Shown: positions 40,248 to 50,074, counted from the first letter of the stretch. The stretch: DNA of 64,000 bases from Pseudomonas neuropathica (GCF_015461835.1 NZ_JACOPX010000017.1:102032-166031), one strand, 5' to 3'. Notes: generated from the letters alone by a model not told the origin. Made by a program: numbers and translations.

Positions 40248-43200
40248 ATGAACCTCTCCGGTCCTTTCATCAAGCGCCCGGTCGCCACAATGCTGCTGAG
40301 CCTGGCGATCATGCTGCTCGGCGGTGTCAGCTTCGGCCTGCTGCCGGTTTCGCCGCTGCCGCAGATGGACTTCCCGGTGATCGTCGTGCAGGCCAGTCTG
40401 CCGGGCGCGAGCCCGGAGGTCATGGCGTCCACCGTGGCCACACCGCTGGAGCGCTCATTCGGCGCAATCGCCGGCGTCAACACCATGAGCAGCCGCTCCA
40501 GTCAGGGTTCGACCCGGGTCATTTTGCAATTTGATCTCGACCGCGACATCAACGGTGCCGCGCGGGAAGTGCAGGCAGCGATCAACGCTTCGCGCAATCT
40601 GCTGCCGAGCGGCATGCGCAGCATGCCCACCTACAAGAAGGTCAACCCATCGCAGGCGCCAATCATGGTGCTGTCGCTGACCTCCGATGTGCTGGAAAAA
40701 GGTCAGCTTTACGATCTGGCCTCGACGATTCTTTCGCAGAGCCTGTCGCAAGTGCAGGGTGTCGGCGAAGTGCAGATCGGCGGCAGTTCGCTACCGGCGG
40801 TGCGCATCGAACTCGAACCACAGGCGCTGAACCAGTACGGCGTGGCGCTCGACGATGTGCGCAAGACCATCGCCGATGCCAACGTGCGCCGGCCGAAGGG
40901 TTCGGTCGAGGACGGTCAACGCCTGTGGCAGATCCAGGCCAATGACCAGTTGGAGAAAGCCAAGGATTACGAGTCACTGATCATCCACTACGCCGACGGC
41001 GCCGCGCTGCGCCTCAAGGACGTGGCCAAGGTCAGCGACGGCGTCGAAGACCGCTACAACAGTGGTTTCTTCAACGATGACGCGGCGGTGTTGCTGGTGA
41101 TCAACCGCCAGGCTGGCGCCAACATCATCGAGACGGTCAACGAGATCAAGGCGCAATTGCCGGCCTTGCAAGCGGTGTTGCCGGCCAGCGTAAAGCTGAA
41201 TCTGGCCATGGACCGCTCGCCGGTGATCAAGGCGACGCTGCATGAAGCTGAGATGACCTTGCTGATTGCCGTGGCGCTGGTGATTCTGGTGGTGTTCCTG
41301 TTCCTCGGTAATTTCCGCGCCTCGCTGATTCCGACATTGGCCGTGCCGGTGTCGCTGGTCGGCACCTTTGCGGTGATGTACCTCTACGGCTTCTCGCTGA
41401 ACAATCTGTCGCTGATGGCGCTGATCCTTGCTACAGGATTGGTGGTCGACGACGCCATTGTGGTGCTGGAGAACATCTCTAGGCACATCGACGAAGGCGT
41501 CAAACCGATGCAGGCCGCGTACCTCGGGGCCAAGGAAGTCGGGTTCACCTTGCTGTCGATGAACGTCTCGCTGGTCGCAGTGTTCCTGTCCATTCTGTTT
41601 ATGGGCGGCATCGTCGAGAGCCTGTTTCGTGAGTTTTCCATCACCTTGGCCGCAGCCATCGTCGTGTCGCTGGTGGTTTCGCTGACGTTGACGCCGATGC
41701 TTTGCGCCCGTTGGCTCAAGCCGCACACGCCGGGGCAGGAAAATCGCCTGCAACGCTGGAGCCGCCGCACCAACGACTGGATGGTCGGCAAGTACGCCAC
41801 CAGCCTCGATTGGGTGTTGTGTCACCGGCGCCTGACCTTGCTCAGCCTGCTGATCACCGTCGGTGTCAACGTCGCGCTGTACGTGGTGGTGCCAAAAACC
41901 TTCATGCCGCAGCAGGACACCGGCCAGTTGATCGGTTTTGTGCGCGGCGACGACGGCCTGTCGTTCAGCGTGATGCAGCCGAAAATGGAAATCTTCCGCC
42001 GCGCAGTGCTCAAGGACGAAGCCGTGGAAAGTGTCGCCGGGTTCATCGGCGGCAGCAACGGCACCAACAACGCGTTCATGATTGTGCGTCTAAAACCGAT
42101 CAAGGAGCGGCAACTGTCGGCGCAGAAAGTCATCGAGCGTCTGCGTAAGGAAATGCCCAAAGTGCCCGGTGCGCAGTTGATGCTGATGGCCGACCAGGAT
42201 CTGCAATTTGGCGGCGGTCGCGAGCAGACCAGTTCGCAATACAGCTACATCCTGCAAAGCGCCGACCTCGGCGAGTTGCGTAAATGGTTCCCGAAAGTGG
42301 TCGCGGCATTGCGAGCCCTGCCCGAACTGACCGCCATCGATGCCCGCGAAGGCGCCGGGGCGCAACAAGTGACGCTGATTGTCGACCGTGACCAGGCCAA
42401 ACGCCTCGGTGTCGACATGAACATGGTCACCGCTGTGCTGAACAACGCCTACAGCCAGCGGCAGATCTCGACGATCTACGACAGCCTCAACCAGTATCAG
42501 GTGGTGATGGAGGTCAATCCGAAATACGCCCAGGATCCGGTGACGCTCAAGCAAGTGCAGGTGATCACCGCTGACGGTGCGCGGGTGCCGCTGTCGACGT
42601 TCGCTCATTACGAAAACAGCCTGGAAGACGACCGCGTCAGCCACGAAGGCCAGTTCGCCTCCGAAGACATTTCCTTCGACATGGCCGAAGGCGTGACGGT
42701 GGAGCAGGGCAGTGCCGCAATCGAGCGGGCGATTGCCAAGCTCGGCCTGCCGGAAGATGTCATCGCGAAAATGGCCGGCACTGCCGATGCCTTCGCCGCG
42801 ACGCAGAAGAGCCAGCCGTTCATGATTCTCGGCGCGTTGCTGGCGGTGTATCTGGTGCTGGGCGTGCTGTATGAAAGCTACATCCATCCGCTGACGATTC
42901 TGTCGACCCTGCCGTCGGCCGGTGTCGGCGCGTTGCTGTCGATCTATGCGCTGGGCGGCGAGTTCAGCCTGATCTCGCTGCTCGGGCTGTTCCTGCTGAT
43001 TGGCGTGGTGAAGAAAAACGCCATTCTGATGATCGACCTTGCGCTGCAACTGGAACGGCATCAGGGCCTGTCGCCGCTGGAATCGATCCGCAGCGCCTGT
43101 CTGCAACGGCTACGGCCGATTCTGATGACTACGCTGGCGGCGATTCTCGGTGCCTTGCCATTGCTGCTCGGCCGGGCCGAGGGCGCGGAAATGCGCCAGC

Positions 43201-43355
43201 CGCTGGGCCTGACCATCATCGGCGGGCTGATCTTCAGTCAGGTGCTGACGCTTTACACCACACCTGTGGTTTACCTCTATCTCGACAAGCTGCGCCATCG
43301 TTTCAACAAATGGCGTGGCGTGCGTACTGACGCCGCTCTGGAAACTCCGCTATGA
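40248..43355 (+). CDS. muxC: RND efflux pump subunit MuxC (MdtC-like)
   Basis: 1035 residues from ATG 40248, preceded by GGAGCAGAGGATC; the frame is open back to 40179 but that part is REP sequence. It has the same HAE1 signatures as MuxB: 'ATGLVVDDAIVVLENI', 'LPGASPEVMASTVATPLE' and 'GVVKKNAILMIDLAL'. The sequence is related to MuxB but clearly distinct, which fits a heteromeric MuxBC pump. Its stop overlaps the opmB start (ATGA). Confidence 0.93.
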   Translation: MNLSGPFIKRPVATMLLSLAIMLLGGVSFGLLPVSPLPQMDFPVIVVQASLPGASPEVMASTVATPLERSFGAIAGVNTMSSRSSQGSTRVILQFDLDRDINGAAREVQAAINASRNLLPSGMRSMPTYKKVNPSQAPIMVLSLTSDVLEKGQLYDLASTILSQSLSQVQGVGEVQIGGSSLPAVRIELEPQALNQYGVALDDVRKTIADANVRRPKGSVEDGQRLWQIQANDQLEKAKDYESLIIHYADGAALRLKDVAKVSDGVEDRYNSGFFNDDAAVLLVINRQAGANIIETVNEIKAQLPALQAVLPASVKLNLAMDRSPVIKATLHEAEMTLLIAVALVILVVFLFLGNFRASLIPTLAVPVSLVGTFAVMYLYGFSLNNLSLMALILATGLVVDDAIVVLENISRHIDEGVKPMQAAYLGAKEVGFTLLSMNVSLVAVFLSILFMGGIVESLFREFSITLAAAIVVSLVVSLTLTPMLCARWLKPHTPGQENRLQRWSRRTNDWMVGKYATSLDWVLCHRRLTLLSLLITVGVNVALYVVVPKTFMPQQDTGQLIGFVRGDDGLSFSVMQPKMEIFRRAVLKDEAVESVAGFIGGSNGTNNAFMIVRLKPIKERQLSAQKVIERLRKEMPKVPGAQLMLMADQDLQFGGGREQTSSQYSYILQSADLGELRKWFPKVVAALRALPELTAIDAREGAGAQQVTLIVDRDQAKRLGVDMNMVTAVLNNAYSQRQISTIYDSLNQYQVVMEVNPKYAQDPVTLKQVQVITADGARVPLSTFAHYENSLEDDRVSHEGQFASEDISFDMAEGVTVEQGSAAIERAIAKLGLPEDVIAKMAGTADAFAATQKSQPFMILGALLAVYLVLGVLYESYIHPLTILSTLPSAGVGALLSIYALGGEFSLISLLGLFLLIGVVKKNAILMIDLALQLERHQGLSPLESIRSACLQRLRPILMTTLAAILGALPLLLGRAEGAEMRQPLGLTIIGGLIFSQVLTLYTTPVVYLYLDKLRHRFNKWRGVRTDAALETPL

Positions 43356-44821
43356 CTGACCGTTCGCTTATCAATCTGGCCACTGTTCGGGGCTCGCGCT
43401 TGCTGAGCCTGTCACTGTGCGTGGCGATGCTCAGTGCCTGCGCCGTCGGCCCGGACTATCAACGTCCGCAAACCGCTGAAATCACCCAGTACAAGGAAGC
43501 CGCTGGCTGGACCCAGGCCAACCCGAGCGATTCGCTGGCCCGTGGCGCCTGGTGGGAGTTGTACGGCGATCAGCAGCTCAACGGGCTGATCGAAAAACTC
43601 AACAATTCCAACCAGACCGTCGCGCAGTCGGAAGCCCAGTACCGTCAGGCTCAGGCCTTGGTGCGCAGTGCTCGCGGAGCGTTCTATCCCAGCGTTGACT
43701 TGAGCTTGGGCAAGACCCGCTCCAGCCAAGGCACCGGCAGCAGCAGTTCGAGCCTGAGCAGTTCCTCCAGCGGCATCCGCGACACCTATAACGCCGAGCT
43801 GGGCGTCAGTTGGGAAGCCGATGTCTGGGGCAAGCTGCGCCGTGGACTGGAAGCCGATGAGGCCAGCGCCCAGGCCAGTTTTGCCGATCTGGCGGCCATG
43901 CGCCTGAGCCAGCAGTCGGAGCTGGTGCAGAACTACCTGCAACTGCGCGTGATCGATCAGCAAAAACGTCTACTCGAAGCCACGGTTGCCGCTTACGAAC
44001 GCTCGCTGAAAATGACCCAGAACCAGTACCGCGCCGGCGTTTCCGGGCGCGATGCGGTAGCGCAGGCGCAGACGCAACTGAAAAGCACCCAGGCTGATCT
44101 GGTCGATCTGATCTGGCAGCGCGCGCAGTTTGAAAATGCGATTGCCGTGCTGACCGGGCAAGCGCCGGCGGATTTCAACATTGCCGAAGTGCAGACCATT
44201 CCAAAGCTGCCGCAGGTGCCGTTGAGTCTGCCCTCGCAGTTGCTTGAGCGGCGTCCGGACATCGCTTCGGCGGAGCGTTCGGTGATTGCCGCCAACGCCA
44301 ATATCGGCGTGGCCAAAGCGGCGTATTACCCGGACCTGAGCCTGAGCCTGAGCGGCGGTTACAGCAGCAGTACCTCGCAGAACCTGGTCAGCCTGCCGAA
44401 CCGTTTCTGGTCGGTCGGGCCGAAACTGTCGTTGCCGATTTTCGATGGCGGCATTCGTTCGGCAGAAGTCGACCGCACTGAAGCGGTGTACGACCAGACC
44501 GTGGCCAAGTACCGCCAGACCGTACTCGACGGTTTCCGCGAAGTGGAAAACTATCTGGTGCAGTTGAAGGTGTACGAAGACGAAGCGGCGGTGCGCCAGG
44601 AAGCGCTCGATGCGGCCCGCGACTCCCTGCGCCTGACGGAAAATCAGTATAAGGCTGGGTTGATTGCCTACATCGATGTGGTGGTGGTGCAAGCGACAGC
44701 GTTGAGCAATGAGCGCAACGTGCTGAACATCCTGCAAAGCCGCTTGATTGCCAGCGTGCAGCTGATTGCCGCGCTGGGCGGCGGTTGGGATGGGCAACTG
44801 GACGTGAGCAACTCCAACTGA
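43352..44821 (+). CDS. opmB: Outer-membrane efflux lipoprotein OpmB (TolC/OprM family)
   Basis: 489 residues. The lipoprotein signal has the lipobox L-S-A-C followed by A-V-G-P-D-Y, the standard start of NodT/OprM-type factors. Two internally repeated coiled-coil/barrel halves follow ('LIEKLNNSNQTVAQSEAQYRQAQA', 'LERRPDIASAERSVIAANANIGVAKAAYYPDLSLS'). It forms the outer-membrane exit duct of the Mux system and can be shared with other pumps. The coding region contains a Ser-rich loop (about 125-147). Confidence 0.93.
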   Translation: MTDRSLINLATVRGSRLLSLSLCVAMLSACAVGPDYQRPQTAEITQYKEAAGWTQANPSDSLARGAWWELYGDQQLNGLIEKLNNSNQTVAQSEAQYRQAQALVRSARGAFYPSVDLSLGKTRSSQGTGSSSSSLSSSSSGIRDTYNAELGVSWEADVWGKLRRGLEADEASAQASFADLAAMRLSQQSELVQNYLQLRVIDQQKRLLEATVAAYERSLKMTQNQYRAGVSGRDAVAQAQTQLKSTQADLVDLIWQRAQFENAIAVLTGQAPADFNIAEVQTIPKLPQVPLSLPSQLLERRPDIASAERSVIAANANIGVAKAAYYPDLSLSLSGGYSSSTSQNLVSLPNRFWSVGPKLSLPIFDGGIRSAEVDRTEAVYDQTVAKYRQTVLDGFREVENYLVQLKVYEDEAAVRQEALDAARDSLRLTENQYKAGLIAYIDVVVVQATALSNERNVLNILQSRLIASVQLIAALGGGWDGQLDVSNSN

Positions 44822-44833
44822 TTCCATGCCCCT

Positions 44834-44917
44834 TGTAGGAGCTGCCGGAGGCTGCGATCTTTTGATTTTGCTGTTAACGACAAGATCAAAAGATCGCAGC
44901 CTCCGGCAGCTCCTACG
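44834..44917. repeat. REP doublet after opmB
   Basis: TGTAGGAGCTGCCGGAGGCT at 44834 is mirrored by AGCCTCCGGCAGCTCCTACG ending at 44917, around TTTTGATTTTGC...GATCAAAAGATC. Second REP family. It is placed right after the last gene of the mux operon, so it may double as terminator. Confidence 0.9.
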
Positions 44918-45111
44918 GGTATGTGTTTCAGTTTTGAGCAAAGCTGTGAACGCTGCGCCAGAGCCTTGTCGGACGATCGAACAAGCGTTTCATCGGCTTG
45001 ATGGCCAATTGCTTACTTTGTCAGTGCGTTCTTCTGCGTAATCAGTACAATCGCCGCATTTGCCCGACCGAGAATGGACGCAGTCCGCGTTGGGTGGCCA
45101 CGAGAAATCCC

Positions 45112-47193
45112 ATGCTCATCGGTAGTTATTCCTCCACCCTGGTTTTTATTTCGTTGTGCGTGGCGATTCTCGCTTCCTACACTGCGCTCGACCTCACCGG
45201 TCGCATTGCCACGGCCAAGGGCCGGGCGGTGCATTTCTGGACCGCCGGTGGTGCGTTTGCCATGGGCATCGGCGTCTGGTCGATGCATTTCATTGGCATG
45301 CTCGCCTTCAAACTGCCGATCGACCTGGGCTATGACATCGCCCTGACCGCGCTTTCACTGTTGATTGCCGTGTTGTCCTGCGGGTTCGCGTTGTGGCTGG
45401 TCAGCCAGCCGAAACTGCCGGTTCTGCAACTGGCCTTCGGTGCGCTGATCATGGGCGCCGGGATCAGTGCCATGCATTACACCGGCATGGCGGCGATGCG
45501 CATGACGCCGGGGATCGACTACGACCCGACGCTGTTCGGCGCTTCGTTGCTGATTGCGGTCGGCGCATCGGCAGCGGCACTGTGGATTGCCTTTCGCCTG
45601 CGTCAGCACTCGCCGTATGTGCGCCTGATTCGCGGCGGCGCAGCGGTCATCATGGGCATCGCCATTGTCGGCATGCATTACACCGGCATGGCCGCCGCGC
45701 AATTTCCAGACGGCAGTTTCTGCGGTGCCACCGTCAACGGTTTGAAGGGCAGCGGCCTCGATAGCCTGGTACTGATCACCACGCTGGCGGTGCTGTCGAT
45801 TGCCTTGCTCACCTCGATCCTCGACGCACGGCTTGAAGCGCGCACTGCCGATCTGGCGCATTCGTTGACCGTCGCCAACCGTGAACTTACGCAGTTGGCG
45901 CTGCACGACACCCTGACCGGCCTGCCGAATCGCATGTTGCTCGACGACCGGATCAATCAGGCGATGAAAAAGGTCAACGAGCAGGGCGGCTGCTTTGCCT
46001 TGATGTTCATCGATCTGGACGGCTTCAAACCGGTTAATGATGCGTTCGGCCATCACATGGGGGATCAGTTGTTGCGCGAAGTCGGCGTGCGCCTGCGTGA
46101 GGACTTGCGCAGCCTCGACACACTGGCGCGGATTGGTGGCGATGAATTCGTGTTACTGGTGCGCCTCAGCGAACCCAATGATGCGCTGGGACTGGCGGCA
46201 CGTCAGGTCGGTCTGATCGCACAATCATTCCGCGTTGCCGAGCATGACTTGCAGATCTCCGCCAGCGTCGGCATTGCCCTGTATCCGGGCAATGGCCAGA
46301 CCGCGCAGGAATTGCTGATGAACGCCGATGCGGCGATGTACCACGCCAAGGGCGGCGGCAAAAACGGTTACAGCTTTTTCGATGCGTCGATGAACAACAA
46401 CGCGCGCAAGCAGTTGCAGTTGTTGCAGGACCTGCGCGCGGCGCTGGAACACAGTCAGTTCAGCTTGCATTACCAACCCAAGTTCGACGCCGCCAACGGC
46501 CGTCCGGTCGGGGCTGAAGCGCTGTTGCGCTGGGAGCACCCGATCCACGGCATGCTGATGCCGGACAAGTTCATTGACCTGGCCGAAAAATCCGGGCTGA
46601 TCATCCCGATCGGCGACTGGGTGCTCAACGAAGCCTGTCGCCAGATGCGCGAATGGTACGTGCTCGGTTACACCGATTGGCGTATCGCGGTGAACCTGTC
46701 GGCGTTGCAGTTCTGCCACACGGGACTGGTGCGCAGCGTGGCCAAGGCGTTGGCCACTCACCACTTGCCGGCCAATAGCCTGACCCTGGAAATCACCGAA
46801 ACCACGGCCATGAGCGATGCCGATGCGAGCATGATGGTGTTGCAGGAACTGTCGGACATGGGCGTCGACCTGTCGATCGATGATTTCGGCACCGGTTATT
46901 CCAGCCTGATGTACCTCAAGCGGTTGCCGGCCAACGAGCTGAAGATTGATCGCGGTTTTGTGCGCGATCTGGAGCATGACAGCGACGATGCGGCGATTGT
47001 CTCGGCGATTGTCGCGTTGGGGCAGGCACTGGGTTTGCGCATTGTCGCTGAAGGTGTCGAGACCGGTGTGCAGCAGGCGTTTCTGACTGAACTGGGCTGT
47101 GACTCGTTGCAGGGTTATCTGCTCGGGCATCCGATGCCGGCGGAAAAATTCATGCAGGATATTGCGCGCAGTGAGCAGTCAGCGGCGGTCTGA
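45112..47193 (+). CDS. MHYT-GGDEF-EAL cyclic-di-GMP protein (MucR-like)
   Basis: 693 residues from ATG 45112 (the frame is open back to 44998 but without a good start). Residues 1-250 are a seven-helix MHYT sensor with the repeats M-H-F-I-G-M, M-H-Y-T-G-M and M-H-Y-T-G-M. The GGDEF domain is intact (G-G-D-E-F at 342-346), so it should be able to make c-di-GMP. The EAL domain has 'GAEALLRWEHP', 'EITETT', 'DDFGTGYSS' and 'EGVET', so hydrolysis is also possible. MHYT is thought to sense NO, O2 or CO through metal. P. aeruginosa MucR has the same architecture and affects alginate. Which activity dominates cannot be told. Confidence 0.9.
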   Translation: MLIGSYSSTLVFISLCVAILASYTALDLTGRIATAKGRAVHFWTAGGAFAMGIGVWSMHFIGMLAFKLPIDLGYDIALTALSLLIAVLSCGFALWLVSQPKLPVLQLAFGALIMGAGISAMHYTGMAAMRMTPGIDYDPTLFGASLLIAVGASAAALWIAFRLRQHSPYVRLIRGGAAVIMGIAIVGMHYTGMAAAQFPDGSFCGATVNGLKGSGLDSLVLITTLAVLSIALLTSILDARLEARTADLAHSLTVANRELTQLALHDTLTGLPNRMLLDDRINQAMKKVNEQGGCFALMFIDLDGFKPVNDAFGHHMGDQLLREVGVRLREDLRSLDTLARIGGDEFVLLVRLSEPNDALGLAARQVGLIAQSFRVAEHDLQISASVGIALYPGNGQTAQELLMNADAAMYHAKGGGKNGYSFFDASMNNNARKQLQLLQDLRAALEHSQFSLHYQPKFDAANGRPVGAEALLRWEHPIHGMLMPDKFIDLAEKSGLIIPIGDWVLNEACRQMREWYVLGYTDWRIAVNLSALQFCHTGLVRSVAKALATHHLPANSLTLEITETTAMSDADASMMVLQELSDMGVDLSIDDFGTGYSSLMYLKRLPANELKIDRGFVRDLEHDSDDAAIVSAIVALGQALGLRIVAEGVETGVQQAFLTELGCDSLQGYLLGHPMPAEKFMQDIARSEQSAAV

Positions 47194-47210
47194 TCGACCG
47201 CGTTATCGTT

Positions 47211-47286
47211 CTTCGCGAGCATGCTCGCTCCCGCATTGGCTGTGTGAACAACACCGAACCCTGTGGGAGCGAGCTTGCTCGCGAAG
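47211..47286. repeat. REP doublet upstream of the SDR gene
   Basis: CTTCGCGAGCATGCTCGCTC at 47211 is answered by GAGCGAGCTTGCTCGCGAAG ending at 47286 (GTGGGAGCGAGC subtype). It lies 17 bases after the MHYT gene stop. Confidence 0.88.
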
Positions 47287-47379
47287 GCGTCTGCCCAGAC
47301 ACAGACTCCATGCAAAACCCGCCAATGGCGGTTATTCTTCCCCCCGACTGTTACGTGTGCATTTGGGGGAAAGGGCAGC

Positions 47380-48126
47380 ATGGATAAAGTCATTGTGATC
47401 ACCGGGGGCGGGCGCGGGATTGGCGCCGCTACGGCGTTGTTGGCTGCCGAGCAAGGTTATCGGATCTGCATCAACTATCAGTCGGATGAGCAAGCCGCGC
47501 AAAGCGTGCTGGAGCAAGTTCGCGCATTGGGCGCCCAGGCCATCGCCGTGCGTGCCGACGTCAGCATCGAAGACGAAGTGATCGCATTGTTCCATCGGGT
47601 CGACACCGAGTTGGGCCGGGTCACCGCGCTGGTGAACAACGCCGGCACTGTCGGACATAAATCGCGGGTCGACGAAATGTCCGAGTTCCGCATCCTCAAA
47701 ATCATGAAAACCAACGTTCTGGCGCCGATTCTCTGCGCCAAGCACGCGATCCTGCGCATGTCGCCCAAGCACGGCGGGCAAGGTGGCAGCATCGTCAACG
47801 TGTCGTCGGTGGCCGCGCGTCTCGGTTCGCCAAACGAATACGTCGATTACGCCGCGTCCAAAGGCGCGCTCGACACCTTCACTATCGGTTTGTCCAAGGA
47901 AGTGGCGGGCGAGGGGATTCGGGTGAACGCGGTGCGCCCGGGTTACATCTATACCGATTTCCACGCATTGAGCGGCGACCCGGATCGGGTCAGCAAGCTC
48001 GAGTCGGCGATTCCAATGGCCCGTGGCGGGCGCCCGGATGAAGTGGCGGAGGCGATTGTCTGGTTGTTGTCGGACAAGGCTTCGTATGCGACCGGGACGT
48101 TTGTTGATTTGGGAGGTGGGCGTTAA
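47380..48126 (+). CDS. SDR-family oxidoreductase
   Basis: 248 residues from ATG 47380, with GGGGGAAAGGG upstream (the frame continues back through the REP, which was rejected as coding). NAD(P)-binding motif 'TGGGRGIGAAT' (about 8-18), structural 'NNAG' (85-88) and catalytic Ser-Tyr-Lys ('VSSVAARL', 'YVDYAASKG') are all present: a classical short-chain dehydrogenase/reductase of the 3-oxoacyl-ACP reductase/glucose dehydrogenase type. The substrate is unknown. The gene stands alone. Confidence 0.9.
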   Translation: MDKVIVITGGGRGIGAATALLAAEQGYRICINYQSDEQAAQSVLEQVRALGAQAIAVRADVSIEDEVIALFHRVDTELGRVTALVNNAGTVGHKSRVDEMSEFRILKIMKTNVLAPILCAKHAILRMSPKHGGQGGSIVNVSSVAARLGSPNEYVDYAASKGALDTFTIGLSKEVAGEGIRVNAVRPGYIYTDFHALSGDPDRVSKLESAIPMARGGRPDEVAEAIVWLLSDKASYATGTFVDLGGGR

Positions 48127-48157
48127 GCGCTTGGATTTATTTCGATAGCACCGCCCC

Positions 48158-48234
48158 CTTCGCGAGCAAGCTCGCTCCCACATTGGATGTGTGAATGTCA
48201 CAGAACCCATGTGGGAGCGAGCTTGCTCGCGAAG
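48158..48234. repeat. REP doublet between SDR and MocR-type genes
   Basis: CTTCGCGAGCAAGCTCGCTC at 48158 is mirrored by GAGCGAGCTTGCTCGCGAAG ending at 48234 (GTGGGAGCGAGC subtype). It separates two convergent genes. Confidence 0.9.
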
Positions 48235-48260
48235 AGGCCTAAATAAACACCATCGATCTG

Positions 48261-49670
48261 TCAGAACGACCGCACAATCCGCCCCAACGTCTCCATAGCC
48301 TTTTCCGAGTCTTCGGTCCACGGACTGCCGTAATTCAACCGAATACAATTCCTGAAGCGCTGCGTCGGCGAGAAAATCGGCCCCGGCGCAATGCTGATGC
48401 CTTGCGCCAGTGCCATCTGAAACAACTTCAGCGAATCCATCTGCGGTGGCAGTTCCAGCCACAAGAAGTAGCCGCCCGCCGGTTGGCTGACCCGCGTCTG
48501 CGCCGGGAAGTAACGGGCAATCGCAGCGAGCATCGCGCTCTGCTGTTCTTCCAGTGCGTAACGCAGTTTGCGCAGGTGCCGGTCATAACCGCCGTGTTGC
48601 AGGTAGTCGGCAATCGCCGCTTGCGCTGGCATCGAAGCACACAGCGAGGTCATCAGTTTCAGTCGTTCGATCTTCTGCGCGTAGCGTCCGGCAGCAACCC
48701 AGCCGATGCGGTAGCCGGGGGCGAGGCTTTTGGCGAATGAACCGCAGTGCATCACCAGACCTTCCGTGTCGAACGCCTTGGCCGGTTTCGGTGCTTGTTG
48801 GCCGTAATAGAGTTCGGCGTAAACGTCGTCTTCGATCAGCGGCACCTGATGGCGGCGCAGCAGTTCGACCAGTTCCTGTTTCTTTGCCTCGGGCATGGTC
48901 GCGCCCATCGGGTTCTGGAAACTGGTCATGCACCAGCAGGCCTTGATCGGGTGACGTTCGAGGGTTTGCGCGAGCACGCCGAGGTCGATGCCGTCGCGCG
49001 GGTGCACGGGAATTTCCACGGCTTTGAGTTTCAGCCGTTCGAGCACTTGCAGGCTGGCGTAGAACGCCGGGGCTTCGATGGCCACCAGATCGCCCGGTTC
49101 GGTGACGGCTTGCAGGCACAGGTTCAGCGCTTCGAGGGCGCCGTTGGTGATCAGCAGCTCTTCCATCGGCAGCATCAGGCCGCCGACCATGTAGCGCAGG
49201 GCTATCTGCCGGCGCAGTTGCGGATTGCCCGGCGACATGTCGGTGACGACCATGCGCGGGTCCATCTCGCGGGCCGCGCTGGCCAGCGAACGCGACAGGC
49301 GCTGCAACGGGAACAGGGTCGGGCTGGGGAACGCCGAACCGAACGGCACGGTACTCGGGTCCTTGATCGAATCGAGGACCGAGAACACCAGTTCGCTGAC
49401 GTCGACTTCGGTGGAGTCGTTGACGTGGCTGCTGATCACCGGCTCCGAGAACGGGCTCGGCGCGTGGGTATTGACGAAATAGCCGGAGCGCGGCCGTGCG
49501 CGGATCAGGCCACGGCGTTCGAGCAGGTAATAGGCCTGGAATACCGTGGACGGGCTGACCCCGTAGGTCTGGCTGGCGTAACGCACCGAGGGCACGCGCT
49601 GGCCGGGGCCGAGGACGCCGGAGCGGATCAGTTCAGCGATGTCGTCGGCGAATTTTTCGTAGCGTTTCAT
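48261..49670 (-). CDS. MocR/GabR-type regulator (GntR wing-helix plus aminotransferase domain)
   Basis: 469 residues. The N-terminal GntR-type winged helix (about 1-72: 'FADDIAELIRSGVLGPGQRVPSVRYASQ', shown in part) is joined to a PLP fold-type I aminotransferase-like domain (about 110-460), with the PLP lysine in 'HCGSFAKSLAPGYRIGW' and the Asp in 'LIEDDVYAELYY'. Such regulators bind PLP/amino-donor ligands. In P. aeruginosa the homologous gene PA4132 sits in the cluster with ccoN4 and the PA4130-type reductase; here the neighbour upstream is the CcoG-type gene instead. The target genes may include the 7.6-11.8 kb genes; this is inference. Confidence 0.85.
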   Translation of the reverse strand: MKRYEKFADDIAELIRSGVLGPGQRVPSVRYASQTYGVSPSTVFQAYYLLERRGLIRARPRSGYFVNTHAPSPFSEPVISSHVNDSTEVDVSELVFSVLDSIKDPSTVPFGSAFPSPTLFPLQRLSRSLASAAREMDPRMVVTDMSPGNPQLRRQIALRYMVGGLMLPMEELLITNGALEALNLCLQAVTEPGDLVAIEAPAFYASLQVLERLKLKAVEIPVHPRDGIDLGVLAQTLERHPIKACWCMTSFQNPMGATMPEAKKQELVELLRRHQVPLIEDDVYAELYYGQQAPKPAKAFDTEGLVMHCGSFAKSLAPGYRIGWVAAGRYAQKIERLKLMTSLCASMPAQAAIADYLQHGGYDRHLRKLRYALEEQQSAMLAAIARYFPAQTRVSQPAGGYFLWLELPPQMDSLKLFQMALAQGISIAPGPIFSPTQRFRNCIRLNYGSPWTEDSEKAMETLGRIVRSF

Positions 49671-49717
49671 CGAGGAGCCTTGGTGCTGGTTGATGATGAG
49701 GTGTGTCAGGAGAACTG

Positions 49718-50074
49718 CCCCTCACCCTAGCCCTCTCCCAGAGGGAGAGGGGACTGATTGGGGGATGCTTGTGAACTACGCCGACCTGAAAGTGCTTTGC
49801 TGAATCCGTAATCGACTCGGCCTGAAAGTGCTTTGCTGAATCCATGATCGACTCGGCCTGAAAGTGCTTTGCTGAATCCGTAATCGACTCGGCCTGAAAG
49901 TGCTTTGCTGAATCCATGATCGACTCGGCCTGAAATTGCTTTGCTGAATCCATGATCGATTCGGCCTGAAAATGTTTTGCTCAATCCATAATCGATTCGG
50001 TCTGTCAGGTCGATGTATAGCGACAGACACCTCGGTCGGCTCCCTCTCCCTCCGGGAGAGGGCTGGGGTGAGGG
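49718..50074. repeat. Dispersed CCCTCACCC-bounded element, copy 3, with internal tandem array
   Basis: The same terminal inverted repeats as copies 1 and 2 (CCCCTCACCCTAGCC... at the start, ...GAGAGGGCTGGGGTGAGGG at the end), but enlarged to about 357 bases by a tandem array at 49785-50000. It lies between the MocR-type gene and the CcoG-type gene. The reading frames through it encode only translated repeat and are rejected as genes. Confidence 0.9.
49785..50000. repeat. Six tandem 36-bp units
   Basis: Six units of exactly 36 bases (49785, 49821, 49857, 49893, 49929, 49965) begin CCTGAA and end GATCGACTCGG-like. Units 1 and 3 read ...CCGTAATCGACTCGG; units 2 and 4 read ...CCATGATCGACTCGG, so the first four form two near-identical 72-base blocks. 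Units 5 and 6 diverge (AAATTGC, AAATGTTTTGCTCAA). The unit length is a multiple of three, so open frames run through the array. Confidence 0.97.

Noticed and set aside
47263..47379. N-terminal extension of the SDR gene
   Set aside because: The extension reads through a REP (M-G-A-S-L-L-A-K); the Rossmann motif starts right after the ATG at 47380.
49785..50000. 36-bp repeats considered as a CRISPR array
   Set aside because: Units are directly contiguous, with no spacers, and no cas genes are in the window.
49633..50030. Three overlapping minus-strand frames of repeated peptide (S-K-A-L-S-G-R-V-D-type)
   Set aside because: They arise because the tandem unit is 36 bases, a multiple of three; none has a credible start or function.
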